NCBI GenBank assembly: GCA_011390075.1
Contig: JAABTA010000057.1
Span: 1-6,482 of the forward strand
Length of the DNA: 6,482 nucleotides
DNA from: Helicobacteraceae bacterium
GTDB taxonomy: Bacteria > Campylobacterota > Campylobacteria > Campylobacterales > SZUA-545
Direction of reading: 5' to 3'
Part shown: positions 1 to 6,166 of the stretch, one piece after another
Position numbering within the stretch: the stretch's first letter is position 1
Layout: every line of letters starts with the position of its first letter
Notes under the pieces: model-generated
Seen by the model: the letters and a program-made list of their open reading frames with translations, nothing else
Databases searched by the model: none
Told to the model about the DNA's origin: nothing
Position numbers and translations under genes: made by a program

Positions 1-2
1 CA

Positions 3-749
3 AGTATTAAAAATCCAAATGAGCCAATTGTTATAGAGGAGTCTATCCGAAACACCAATAGAAGTTTTGGCTCTTATACTAGTGGGGAGATTGCACAATT
101 TTTTGGTGATAAGGGGCTTCCTGATAATACCATTACTTTAAAGATGAATGGGGTCGCAGGGCAGTCTTTAGGGGCATTTTTAACCAATGGTGTCACCATT
201 GAGGTTCGAGGCATTGCCAATGACTATGTTGGCAAATGCATGAGTGGCGGAAAAATTGTGATTATCCCAACCGTACAGGGAGAGAAGTTCTCCGCTGCTG
301 GAAACACCTGTCTGTATGGCGCTACTGCTGGTACACTATTTGTTGCGGGAAGCGTTGGCGAAAGATTTGGTGTGAGAAACTCTGGATGCTTGGCTGTTGT
401 TGAGGGCACAGGGGATCACCCGTGTGAGTATATGACAGGAGGCGCGGTTGTGATCTTAGGAGATACAGGTGTGAACTTTGGTGCTGGTATGACAGGTGGT
501 GTTGCCTTTGTCTATGATAAGCAAGGAAGCTTCCATGATAAGATGAATCAAGAGCTGATTAAAGCTGTACGAATTGATATTGATAATGAAGATGAGGGAA
601 AACAGTACCTCAAAAAAATTCTCAAACGATTTTACAATCACACAGGAAGCAAAAAGGCAAAATTTATATTAGATAACTTCCGTCAAGAGATCCGCGATTT
701 CTGGATGGTTACACCTAAAAACGCAAAAGTTACATTTGAGTCGGAGTAG
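3..749 (+). CDS. gltB: Glutamate synthase large subunit, C-terminal part (5' truncated by window edge)
   Basis: The reading frame is open from base 3 to the TAG at 747-749, giving 248 residues with no start in the window; the ATG at 144 is internal, because conserved family sequence lies upstream of it. This is the C-terminal glycine-rich beta-helix domain of the large subunit (GXGXG domain). Visible signatures include RNTNRSFG and YTSGEIA near residues 16-31, then NGVAGQSLGAF, the ANDYVGK motif followed by SGGKIVIIP, and repeated Gly-spaced strands (YMTGGAVVILG, GAGMTGGVAFV). GltB takes the amide of glutamine and builds glutamate from 2-oxoglutarate using electrons supplied through GltD. The amidotransferase and FMN/3Fe-4S domains lie outside the window to the left. 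It is followed directly by gltD, as expected for the NADPH-type enzyme. Identity is very sure. Confidence 0.96.
   Translation, partial: SIKNPNEPIVIEESIRNTNRSFGSYTSGEIAQFFGDKGLPDNTITLKMNGVAGQSLGAFLTNGVTIEVRGIANDYVGKCMSGGKIVIIPTVQGEKFSAAGNTCLYGATAGTLFVAGSVGERFGVRNSGCLAVVEGTGDHPCEYMTGGAVVILGDTGVNFGAGMTGGVAFVYDKQGSFHDKMNQELIKAVRIDIDNEDEGKQYLKKILKRFYNHTGSKKAKFILDNFRQEIRDFWMVTPKNAKVTFESE
743..746 (+). promoter_or_regulatory. Ribosome binding site of gltD inside the gltB 3' end
   Basis: GGAG lies in the last codons of gltB, 8 nt before the gltD ATG at 755. It is the clearest Shine-Dalgarno element in the first transcription unit and supports the ATG as the gltD start. Its location means gltB translation ends on top of the gltD initiation site, which fits coupled synthesis of the two subunits. 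Confidence 0.7.
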
Positions 750-754
750 AGTAG

Positions 755-2122
755 ATGCAAAATTTTATTAAAGTAGATAGATTAGATCAAGAGAAAGAAC
801 CGGTACTAGAGAGACTTAGAGGTTATAAAGAGATCTATAAAAAGTTTACAACCTCAAAAGCTGCCAATCAAGCAGAGAGATGTGTGCAGTGTGGAGATCC
901 ATACTGTAGCGCTGTTGGCTGTCCTTTAGGAAACTATATTCCTCATTGGCTCAAAACAGTAGCAGAGGGAGAACACGAGCTTGCTTTTAAGATCTCTAAT
1001 GAGAGCTCCCCTTTTCCTGAAATTCTAGGAAGAATTTGTCCTCAAGATAAGCTCTGCGAAGGTGCTTGTACTTTGGGAGATGATGGCTATGGTGCAATTA
1101 CCATTGGGGCTATTGAGACAGCAATTACCCATAATGGATTTGGTATGGGTTACGAGATCTTATTTCCTGGAATTACAACAGACAAAAAGGTAGCCATTAT
1201 CGGTTCTGGTCCAGCTGGATTTTCAGCAGCTACTTATCTTTTAAGAGCAGGGATAGAGGTTGTGATGTATGAGCAAGATGAGAAGCCTGGGGGACTTTTA
1301 ACCTATGGAATTCCAGGGTTCAAGCTTGATAAGAGTGTGGTTGCCCATAGATACAAGATCTTAGAAAAAGCAGGACTGACCCTTAAGCTAGGGTGTGAAG
1401 TTGGAAAAGATATCTCTTTTAAAGAGATCAAAAAGAGTTTTGATGCTGTATTTATTGGAGTGGGATCAAGAGAGGGAAGATTAGCTGCAATAGAGGGAGA
1501 GGATCATGAGAGAGTGTTGCTTTCGCTGGATTTTCTCTCTGCCGTGCAGAAGAAAAACTTTGGAGAGACTCTGAGTAAGCGATTTGATGTCCGTGGAAAA
1601 AATGTTGTTGTTATTGGTGGTGGCGACACTGCAATGGACTGTGTACGAACCTCTTTGCGTGAAGGGGCTGATAATGTAGCTTGTATCTATAGAAGAGACG
1701 CCGACTCTATGCCTGGAAGTCAAAAAGAGTTTGTCAATGCAAAAGAGGAGGGGGTGCACTTTCTCTTTAACAGAGCTCCCAAATCATTTGACTTAGAAAG
1801 CAATATAGTCACACTGTTAAAAACAGAGCTAGAATTTTCTGAAGATACAAGCAGACCTAAGCTAAATGTCATAAGAGGGAGTGAAAGCAACTACCAAGCC
1901 GATGTAGTTATTTTGGCTCTAGGCTTTTCAAACCAAGATAAAACCTATCTAGAGGGAGTAAAAAGCGGAGATTGGCAAGAGGTGGTTGTGGATAGTGAGT
2001 ATAGAACAAATGATGCAAAAGTCTATGCTGGTGGAGACTGTATTAGGGGGGCAGATCTGGCAGTAACAGCAGCAAGAGATGGTCGAGACGCTGCAATAAA
2101 GATGATTAACGAGCTTTTATAG
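755..2122 (+). CDS. gltD: Glutamate synthase small subunit (NADPH-dependent, FAD/Fe-S)
   Basis: This 455-residue protein has the full small-subunit layout. The N-terminal iron-sulfur region has C43, C46, C51 and C56 (CVQCGDPYC, then CPLGNYIP) and a second cysteine set C95, C101 and C105 (ICPQDKLCEGAC). The FAD Rossmann motif GSGPAG is at 150-155, followed by EKPGGLLTYGIPGFKL. The NADPH-binding motif GGGDTAMDC is at 288-296, followed by the YRRD element. The C-terminal FAD motif YAGGDCIRGADL lies near 424-435. It oxidises NADPH and passes electrons through FAD and 4Fe-4S clusters to GltB for cytoplasmic glutamate synthesis. It starts 5 nt after gltB with a GGAG ribosome site. The related fold of dihydropyrimidine dehydrogenase or NfnB-type subunits is the only alternative, and adjacency to gltB decides for GltD. 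Confidence 0.97.
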   Translation: MQNFIKVDRLDQEKEPVLERLRGYKEIYKKFTTSKAANQAERCVQCGDPYCSAVGCPLGNYIPHWLKTVAEGEHELAFKISNESSPFPEILGRICPQDKLCEGACTLGDDGYGAITIGAIETAITHNGFGMGYEILFPGITTDKKVAIIGSGPAGFSAATYLLRAGIEVVMYEQDEKPGGLLTYGIPGFKLDKSVVAHRYKILEKAGLTLKLGCEVGKDISFKEIKKSFDAVFIGVGSREGRLAAIEGEDHERVLLSLDFLSAVQKKNFGETLSKRFDVRGKNVVVIGGGDTAMDCVRTSLREGADNVACIYRRDADSMPGSQKEFVNAKEEGVHFLFNRAPKSFDLESNIVTLLKTELEFSEDTSRPKLNVIRGSESNYQADVVILALGFSNQDKTYLEGVKSGDWQEVVVDSEYRTNDAKVYAGGDCIRGADLAVTAARDGRDAAIKMINELL

Positions 2123-2123
2123 T

Positions 2124-2846
2124 ATGTCTTTTGTTAAAGATGTCATGAGAGCCAATAGGGCTATTTATGAGCTCATTCAAAAGGGCCCAGCCCAGCTTTT
2201 TGAATTTATATCTTTAGACAAAAATAAAATAGGTGCAGGCGGGGATAGAACCCTTCGCATAGATTACGAAGCAGAGCAGATCTTTGTCTCCTATTTGCAG
2301 AGATACGGTAAGATTTTTTCTGAAGAGAGTGGAGAGATTGGCGAGGGAGCGTATGAGATGATTCTCGATCCGATTGATGGAAGTTCCAATATAGCGTCAG
2401 GATTTCCCTACTATGGAACCTCTGTTTCATTGCTCAAGGAGAACAAGCCTCTTGTCTCAGTTGTGAGTAATCTTTGCAATGGAGAGACTATCTATAAAGA
2501 TGAGCATGGCACCTTTTTATACAATTTTTTACAAAAAAGTAGTGGCAAACTCTCTCAAAATAGCAACTCTTTAATTGGAGTCTTTGAGAGAAGTTATGTT
2601 GATGGAGAGATCACACAAAAGGTGCTAAGCCTTGGGATTAAGTTTCGTTCTCCTGGAGCGATTGCTTTAAGCCTTGCCTATGCTCACAGTGTGAATTTTG
2701 TGATCTTTCATGGAGTTCACAGGGAGTATGATATAATGGCTGGTCTTCATATATGTGAAGACTTGAATGTGCATGTTTCTAAGAATTTAATCATTGTTTC
2801 AAAAGAGCAAGAGACTTTTGAAAGAATAAAAGAGTTACTAGTATGA
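2124..2846 (+). CDS. Inositol monophosphatase / fructose-1,6-bisphosphatase superfamily phosphatase
   Basis: This 240-residue protein has the metal-dependent phosphatase fold of the IMPase/FBPase superfamily. Visible are GGDRTLRIDYEAE at 39-51 (D47 matches a conserved IMPase acid), the SEESG loop with E67/E68, the core signature LDPIDGSSN at 81-89 with metal ligands D82 and D85, and the distal YDIMAG with D203. These residues would hold two or three Mg ions for hydrolysis of a sugar- or inositol-phosphate. The compact length, the order TEESG-like/GEG/DPIDG and the C-terminal YD-x-x-AG most resemble the archaeal IMPase/FBPase (class IV) group. The class I FBPase C-terminal active-site region is absent. 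Substrate cannot be read from sequence: fructose-1,6-bisphosphate, inositol phosphate or 3'-phosphoadenosine phosphate are all open. It begins 1 nt after gltD with only a weak upstream GAG, suggesting coupling, and overlaps accD. Confidence 0.88.
   Translation: MSFVKDVMRANRAIYELIQKGPAQLFEFISLDKNKIGAGGDRTLRIDYEAEQIFVSYLQRYGKIFSEESGEIGEGAYEMILDPIDGSSNIASGFPYYGTSVSLLKENKPLVSVVSNLCNGETIYKDEHGTFLYNFLQKSSGKLSQNSNSLIGVFERSYVDGEITQKVLSLGIKFRSPGAIALSLAYAHSVNFVIFHGVHREYDIMAGLHICEDLNVHVSKNLIIVSKEQETFERIKELLV
2178..2202 (+). other. GC-rich hairpin plus T-run near the start of the phosphatase gene
   Basis: GGGC (2183-2186) and GCCC (2190-2193) form a four-pair stem with a CCA loop. The stem is flanked by CAAAA (2178-2182) and, after a three-base AGC bulge, TTTTG (2198-2202), which can add five pairs. 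The T5 tract after the stem gives it the look of an intrinsic terminator or attenuator 55-80 nt into the gene. The structure is seen directly; any termination function is inference, and ordinary coding of KGPAQLFEF could explain it. Confidence 0.3.
2729..2737 (+). promoter_or_regulatory. Possible internal extended -10 promoter ahead of accD
   Basis: The sequence TGATATAAT is a perfect extended -10 box (TGn plus TATAAT), about 105 nt upstream of the accD start. No recognisable -35 is found at 16-18 nt spacing, which is tolerable for extended -10 promoters. It overlaps codons of the conserved YDIM motif of the phosphatase, so part of the match is forced by the protein. A separate promoter for accD and rlmH would make sense because fatty-acid synthesis is essential, but this is inference. 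Confidence 0.3.
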
Positions 2847-3682
2847 TTTTTCAGGATATTTTAAAAAGAATTAAACGAGAGAGACCAGACCCGCAAGACA
2901 AGCCAACCCACTGGATTAAGTGCAAAAGTTGCCAAGCAATCATGTACTATAAAGAGGTGGCCTCACAGCACTATGTTTGTCCAAAGTGTGGGCTTCATAT
3001 GCGCATTAGTGTGGAGGAGAGGATTGGGCTTTTAGCAGATGAGCATAGCTTTCAAGAGCAAGATACGGAGCTAAAGCCTGTTGATCCTTTGGAGTTTAAA
3101 GATAAAAAGTCCTACAAAGATAGGGTAGAGGCTGCCTATAAAAAAAGTGGTCGCTACTCGGCTGTTGTGAGTGGGAGTTGCACGATTGAGGGCACCCCTA
3201 CAGAGCTTGTTGTCTTTGATTTTAGCTTTATGGGTGGCAGTTTAGGCAGTGTTGAGGGTGAAAAAATTGTCCGCGCTGTGGATAGAGCTATTGCCAATAG
3301 ATGCGGGCTTGTTATTGTAAGCGCTAGTGGTGGCGCAAGAATGCAAGAGAGTACCTTTAGCCTCATGCAGATGGCAAAAACATCTGCTGCCTTAAAAAAG
3401 CTTTCAAAAGAGAGGCTCCCCTTTATCTCTATTTTGAGTGATCCTACCTTTGGTGGTGTCACTGCCTCCTTTGCAATGCTTGGGGATATTATCATCGCAG
3501 AGCCTGGAGCCATGATTGGCTTTGCAGGAGCTAGGGTGATTAAACAGACCATAGGCGCTGATTTGCCAGAGGGGTTTCAAAGTGCTGAGTTTCTTTTGGA
3601 GATGGGGCTTATTGATATGGTTACCCAAAGGTCTGAGCTTAAAGAGACCCTCTCTTTACTTCTGCGCACTTTTGAGAATTAA
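2843..3682 (+). CDS. accD: Acetyl-CoA carboxylase carboxyltransferase subunit beta
   Basis: This 279-residue protein starts with the AccD zinc ribbon: C27, C30, C46 and C49 in KCKSC and CPKCG. The carboxyltransferase (crotonase-like) domain follows, with SASGGARMQE at 160-169, LSDPTFGGVTASFAMLGD at 198-215 and GFAGARVIKQT at 226-236, ending in the QSAEFLLEMGLID element. With AccA it moves the carboxyl group from biotinylated AccB to acetyl-CoA, making malonyl-CoA for fatty-acid synthesis in the cytoplasm. accA is not in this window, as is common. The ATG overlaps the stop of the phosphatase gene as ATGA (2843-2846), a classic coupling arrangement, with a weak AGAG 8 nt upstream. Its own 3' end overlaps rlmH. 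All key residues are present. Confidence 0.97.
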   Translation: MIFQDILKRIKRERPDPQDKPTHWIKCKSCQAIMYYKEVASQHYVCPKCGLHMRISVEERIGLLADEHSFQEQDTELKPVDPLEFKDKKSYKDRVEAAYKKSGRYSAVVSGSCTIEGTPTELVVFDFSFMGGSLGSVEGEKIVRAVDRAIANRCGLVIVSASGGARMQESTFSLMQMAKTSAALKKLSKERLPFISILSDPTFGGVTASFAMLGDIIIAEPGAMIGFAGARVIKQTIGADLPEGFQSAEFLLEMGLIDMVTQRSELKETLSLLLRTFEN

Positions 3683-4133
3683 TCTCTACACTATTTACAA
3701 ATCTAAAAGGGATGCCTATACACCCCTTTTAGACGCGTATCAAAAGCTGATTTCCAAATACGCTACTTTTAATGCATATGATCTCTTTAGTAAAACAGTA
3801 GAAAAGGCACAAAAACAGGGGGCTAAAGAGGCGAGAGAGAGCTATAAAACGGCTTTTTTGCCTAAACTTGGAAAATATAATATTGTTTTAGACGAACAAG
3901 GAGAGTCTCTAGATAGCCAAAAATTTTCTCAGATCTTTGAGGATGTCTATGATGGAGAGATAAACCTTTTTGTTGGCGGAAGCTACGGTTTAGATGAGGA
4001 CTTTAAGGCTCAATGCCAAAGAAGAATTGCGCTTAGCAAGCTCACCCTCCCTCATAGAATGGCAAAGCTTGTTTTGTGCGAGCAGATCTATAGAAGCTAT
4101 ACAATTATTCACCAACACCCATACCATAAATAG
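3672..4133 (+). CDS. rlmH: 23S rRNA (pseudouridine-1915-N3)-methyltransferase
   Basis: This is a SPOUT-class methyltransferase that uses S-adenosylmethionine to methylate pseudouridine 1915 in helix 69 of 23S rRNA on assembled 70S ribosomes. The TTG at 3672 gives 153 residues beginning MRINLYTIYKS, matching the usual family length of about 155 and the usual MK-hydrophobic start. The first in-frame ATG (3582) would add about 30 residues that are only frame-shifted accD sequence, so TTG is chosen. Diagnostic features are the SAM-binding loop LFVGGSYGLDEDF at 99-111 and the C-terminal LTLPHRMAKLVLCEQIYR (124-141) followed by HPYHK. The gene overlaps accD by 11 nt and has no visible Shine-Dalgarno element, so initiation probably depends on ribosomes finishing accD. 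A perfect inverted repeat lies at codons 11-21. Confidence 0.95.
   Translation: MRINLYTIYKSKRDAYTPLLDAYQKLISKYATFNAYDLFSKTVEKAQKQGAKEARESYKTAFLPKLGKYNIVLDEQGESLDSQKFSQIFEDVYDGEINLFVGGSYGLDEDFKAQCQRRIALSKLTLPHRMAKLVLCEQIYRSYTIIHQHPYHK
3702..3733 (+). repeat. Perfect 10-bp inverted repeat at the start of rlmH
   Basis: TCTAAAAGGG at 3702-3711 is matched exactly by its reverse complement CCCTTTTAGA at 3724-3733, with a 12-nt loop. The hairpin begins 30 nt after the rlmH TTG and 20 nt after the accD stop. It includes codons AGG and CCC, which look less common here than AGA and CCT/CCA. No T-run follows the 3' arm, so it is not a standard intrinsic terminator. It could stabilise the accD mRNA 3' end or slow translation of rlmH; these roles are inference. 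Confidence 0.55.
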
Positions 4134-4170
4134 TAAAGATGTTGTATTAAGTCATCTTTAGTCTCTTTTT
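4134..4170 (+). terminator. Weak rho-independent terminator candidate after rlmH
   Basis: TAAAGATG (4134-4141) and CATCTTTA (4153-4160) form a perfect 8-bp stem with an 11-nt loop, followed after four bases by CTCTTTTT. It begins directly after the rlmH stop in the only sizeable intergenic gap. The stem has only two GC pairs and the T-tract is offset by several bases, so termination would be inefficient and read-through into the next gene is plausible. Confidence 0.4.
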
Positions 4171-4173
4171 GAG

Positions 4174-4186
4174 TATACTATATAAA
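4174..4186 (+). promoter_or_regulatory. Promoter -10 region for the 4213-6163 unit
   Basis: TATACT (4174-4179) and an adjacent TATAAA (4181-4186) are good -10 hexamers, 27-39 nt before the start codon. No good -35 is present at 16-18 nt: the best for the second box is TTTAGT at 4157-4162. The upstream sequence is T-rich (4157-4170), which suits the weak -35, T-rich upstream style described for Campylobacterota vegetative promoters. A short leader of about 20-30 nt would be expected. Confidence 0.5.
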
Positions 4187-4203
4187 AAGATTTAAAAATA
4201 ATT

Positions 4204-4207
4204 GGAG
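4204..4207 (+). promoter_or_regulatory. Ribosome binding site of the gene at 4213
   Basis: GGAG (within GGAGAAG) ends 5 nt before the ATG at 4213. It is among the strongest ribosome sites in the window and fixes this ATG as the start. It also fits with independent rather than coupled initiation after the intergenic gap. Confidence 0.75.
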
Positions 4208-4212
4208 AAGCA

Positions 4213-5217
4213 ATGAAACTCAAACTATATACGCTATTTTCGGTACTCTTTATTGTGATTGTAGGTGTCTATGTCTATCTCAATCAAGATGCAATGTATA
4301 CTTTAAGGCTTTATGAATATAGTTTAGAAATGCCTGTGGCTGTATGGTTTACCATTCCTGTGGTGATTATGTATATAGTATCTTTGGCACACATGGGGTT
4401 TTACGGATTTTTGTCCTATCTGAGAAAAAGAGCTTTAGAAAAAGATATCGCCAATGTTAAAACAGTGGTCATGGAATCTATTACAAGAGATCTCTCAACT
4501 ACAGAGTTAAAACATGAAATGCTTAAACCAATTGGAATTTTGCTTAAAAACTCTCAACTAACTCCTGTCGCGTCTCAGATTGCAACAGGAGATACAGATC
4601 TTGACAAATTGCTTTTCCAGATAGAGAAGCTCAACAGTAATGAAATTGCCGATTTTTCACAGTTTAAATTGCCAAGAACAAGCCCATTGCGCGTAAGAAA
4701 TGCAGCTATTAAGCTAGCCAAAGACAAACACTATGCAGAGGAGATCTTAAAAAAATACTCCAATGAAAAATTTTTAGTCGATCAAGCAATACAGGCATTT
4801 GTCTCCTATGCAGATAAGAAAAAGATAGAGAAGTACAAACAATACCTTACAAAAGAAGCAGTGATTGCGTTGCTGGCAAGGTACAAAGCCAAAGAAAATC
4901 CTCTCACATTTCCTCATGAAGAGGCTGTGGGGTATATTCAAGAGGTGAAATTTAATGCGCATGACTTTATTGCAGTCATTAAAAAGCTCAAAACCCAAGT
5001 GAACCCAGAAGAGTTGCTAGAACTGACCTATGAGTTTAAAAACGATTTTCCAGAAGCTATTGATGCATGGGTCTATATTAATCTAGAGCTAGAGAGAATT
5101 GATGAGGTAGAAGATGTATTAGAGTCTGCAGAGGATGATGAGTTTTTAAATTTTAGAAAATATCTAGCGGTGAAACATGCTGGAATAAAAGTGACACTCG
5201 ACGAGTTTATTGGCTAA
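4213..5217 (+). CDS. Two-TM membrane-anchored protein of unknown function, LapA-like N-terminus
   Basis: I do not recognise a named family. The 334-residue protein has a basic start (MKLK), a first membrane segment at about 5-23, a short external loop at about 24-40, and a second segment at about 41-66 followed by the basic stretch RKRALEK, so both ends should face the cytoplasm. This N-terminal layout (TM, short loop with NQD, Pro-initiated TM, basic stop) resembles the LapA/DUF1049 fold. The remaining roughly 265 residues are charged, Lys/Glu-rich and predicted mostly helical, with segments such as AIKLAKDKHYAEEILKKY that look like degenerate TPR- or HEAT-type helical pairs. The C-terminus is acidic (DEVEDVLESAEDDEF). 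No catalytic motif is visible. It has its own promoter-like region and ribosome site, and its last 8 nt overlap dusB. A scaffold or regulator role is a guess only. Confidence 0.85.
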   Translation: MKLKLYTLFSVLFIVIVGVYVYLNQDAMYTLRLYEYSLEMPVAVWFTIPVVIMYIVSLAHMGFYGFLSYLRKRALEKDIANVKTVVMESITRDLSTTELKHEMLKPIGILLKNSQLTPVASQIATGDTDLDKLLFQIEKLNSNEIADFSQFKLPRTSPLRVRNAAIKLAKDKHYAEEILKKYSNEKFLVDQAIQAFVSYADKKKIEKYKQYLTKEAVIALLARYKAKENPLTFPHEEAVGYIQEVKFNAHDFIAVIKKLKTQVNPEELLELTYEFKNDFPEAIDAWVYINLELERIDEVEDVLESAEDDEFLNFRKYLAVKHAGIKVTLDEFIG

Positions 5218-6163
5218 ATTGAAACCCTCATATAGCATAGATTTTAGCACCACTCAGTACTGGCTGGCTCCTCTGGCTGGCTGGACTGATCTGCCCTTTA
5301 GGCAAACTGTAAAAAAATTTGGGGCGGATCTAACAGTAAGTGAGATGGTAAGCTCCAATGCTTTAGTACACAATCCTAAAAGAACCGTAAAGCTGTTTGA
5401 GAAGAGTCCTTTAGAAGATCCCTATGCTGTGCAGATTAATGGTAATAGTGTGGATATTGTGACAAAAGCTGTAGAGATCTTAAATGGTTTTGATGGAATA
5501 GATAGTATCGATCTCAACGCCGGTTGTCCCTCTCCAAAAATTGTCCGTAGTGGTAGTGGCAGTGCACTTTTGCAAGATCTTGGGCTTTTGCAAGAGATTT
5601 TACTTACAATAAAAAAACGATCCAATAAATCGATGACTAGTGTAAAAATCCGTCTTGGATTTGATAAAAAAATAGGTGTGGATGTAGCAAAAGTGTGCGA
5701 GGATAGTGGTGTTGATTATCTTGTGGTTCATGGCAGAACAAAAACAGGGGGGTACACTTCTGAGGTTGACTATAGAGCCATTAAAGAGATAAAGAGTGCT
5801 CTTGGTATTCCTGTGATTGCCAATGGTGATATTACCTCTTTTGAAAAAGCTAGGGAAGTCCTTGATTATACCGGTTGCGATGGAGTCATGATTGGCCGTG
5901 GTGCGATGGGAAAGCCTTGGATCTTTGAGCAGCTAAAAAGTGGTAGCAGTGTTACCTCCCCTGAACTCAAGCGAGATGTGATTGTGGAGCACTTTGATAA
6001 TATGATTCAGTTTCACGGAAATTATGGAGTGGTGATGTTTCGTAAGCACCTCCATAGATATTCAAAAGGCTACAGCAAGGCCACAAACTTTCGTGATACG
6101 ATAAACTCCCTAGAAGATGCCAAAGAGGTAAGAGAGCGTATCTATCACTTTTTTTCCCAATAG
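5210..6163 (+). CDS. dusB: tRNA-dihydrouridine synthase (DusB-like)
   Basis: This FMN- and NADPH-dependent TIM-barrel enzyme reduces uridines in the tRNA D-loop. The 317 residues carry LAPLAGWTDLPFR near 19-31 (FMN site), QINGN at 75-79, the signature DLNAGCPSPK at 101-110 with catalytic C106, VKIRLG at 145-150, VVHGRT at 172-177, IANGDI at 203-208 and GCDGVMIGRGAMGKPW at 222-237, then the RNA-binding-type helical C-terminus with FRKHLHRYSKG. Length fits the DusB group; the exact Dus subclass is less sure. The start is TTG at 5210, overlapping the preceding gene by 8 nt. A second TTG at 5219 is possible and would trim three residues; an in-frame TGA at 5192-5194 rules out anything much longer. 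Only a weak GAG lies upstream, so coupling is likely. Confidence 0.94.
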   Translation: MAKLKPSYSIDFSTTQYWLAPLAGWTDLPFRQTVKKFGADLTVSEMVSSNALVHNPKRTVKLFEKSPLEDPYAVQINGNSVDIVTKAVEILNGFDGIDSIDLNAGCPSPKIVRSGSGSALLQDLGLLQEILLTIKKRSNKSMTSVKIRLGFDKKIGVDVAKVCEDSGVDYLVVHGRTKTGGYTSEVDYRAIKEIKSALGIPVIANGDITSFEKAREVLDYTGCDGVMIGRGAMGKPWIFEQLKSGSSVTSPELKRDVIVEHFDNMIQFHGNYGVVMFRKHLHRYSKGYSKATNFRDTINSLEDAKEVRERIYHFFSQ

Positions 6164-6166
6164 CCT

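Noticed and set aside
514..542. Two ATGATAAG direct repeats (514-521, 535-542) around the palindrome GGAAGCTTCC (525-534) in gltB
   Set aside because: The frame reads through conserved-looking GltB sequence (YDK and HDK), there is no sign of insertion, and such a small pattern is explained by coding.
144..749. A separate short gene starting at the ATG at 144
   Set aside because: The frame is open to the window edge and the upstream residues (RNTNRSFG, YTSGEIA) are GltB sequence, so the ATG is internal to gltB.
2046..2051. G6 tract in gltD, and a second G6 at 5747-5752 in dusB, considered as phase-variation tracts
   Set aside because: Variable G tracts in Campylobacterota are usually longer and in surface genes; these short runs encode conserved residues (CIRGAD and TGGY) in housekeeping enzymes.
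3154..3552. A 132-codon open frame on the minus strand within accD
   Set aside because: It lies wholly opposite accD, whose conserved motifs are intact, and its translation shows no family features. It is a shadow of accD codon bias.
3876..3881. TATAAT inside rlmH as a promoter for the 4213 gene
   Set aside because: No TGn extension and no -35 at a usable distance. It lies over 330 nt upstream of that gene, which has a better placed -10 region in the intergenic gap.
5260..5284. CTGGCTGG-type repeats at the start of dusB
   Set aside because: They encode the conserved WLAPLAGW stretch, whose Leu-Ala and Ala-Gly residues force the repeated bases. There are too few units to be a slippage repeat.
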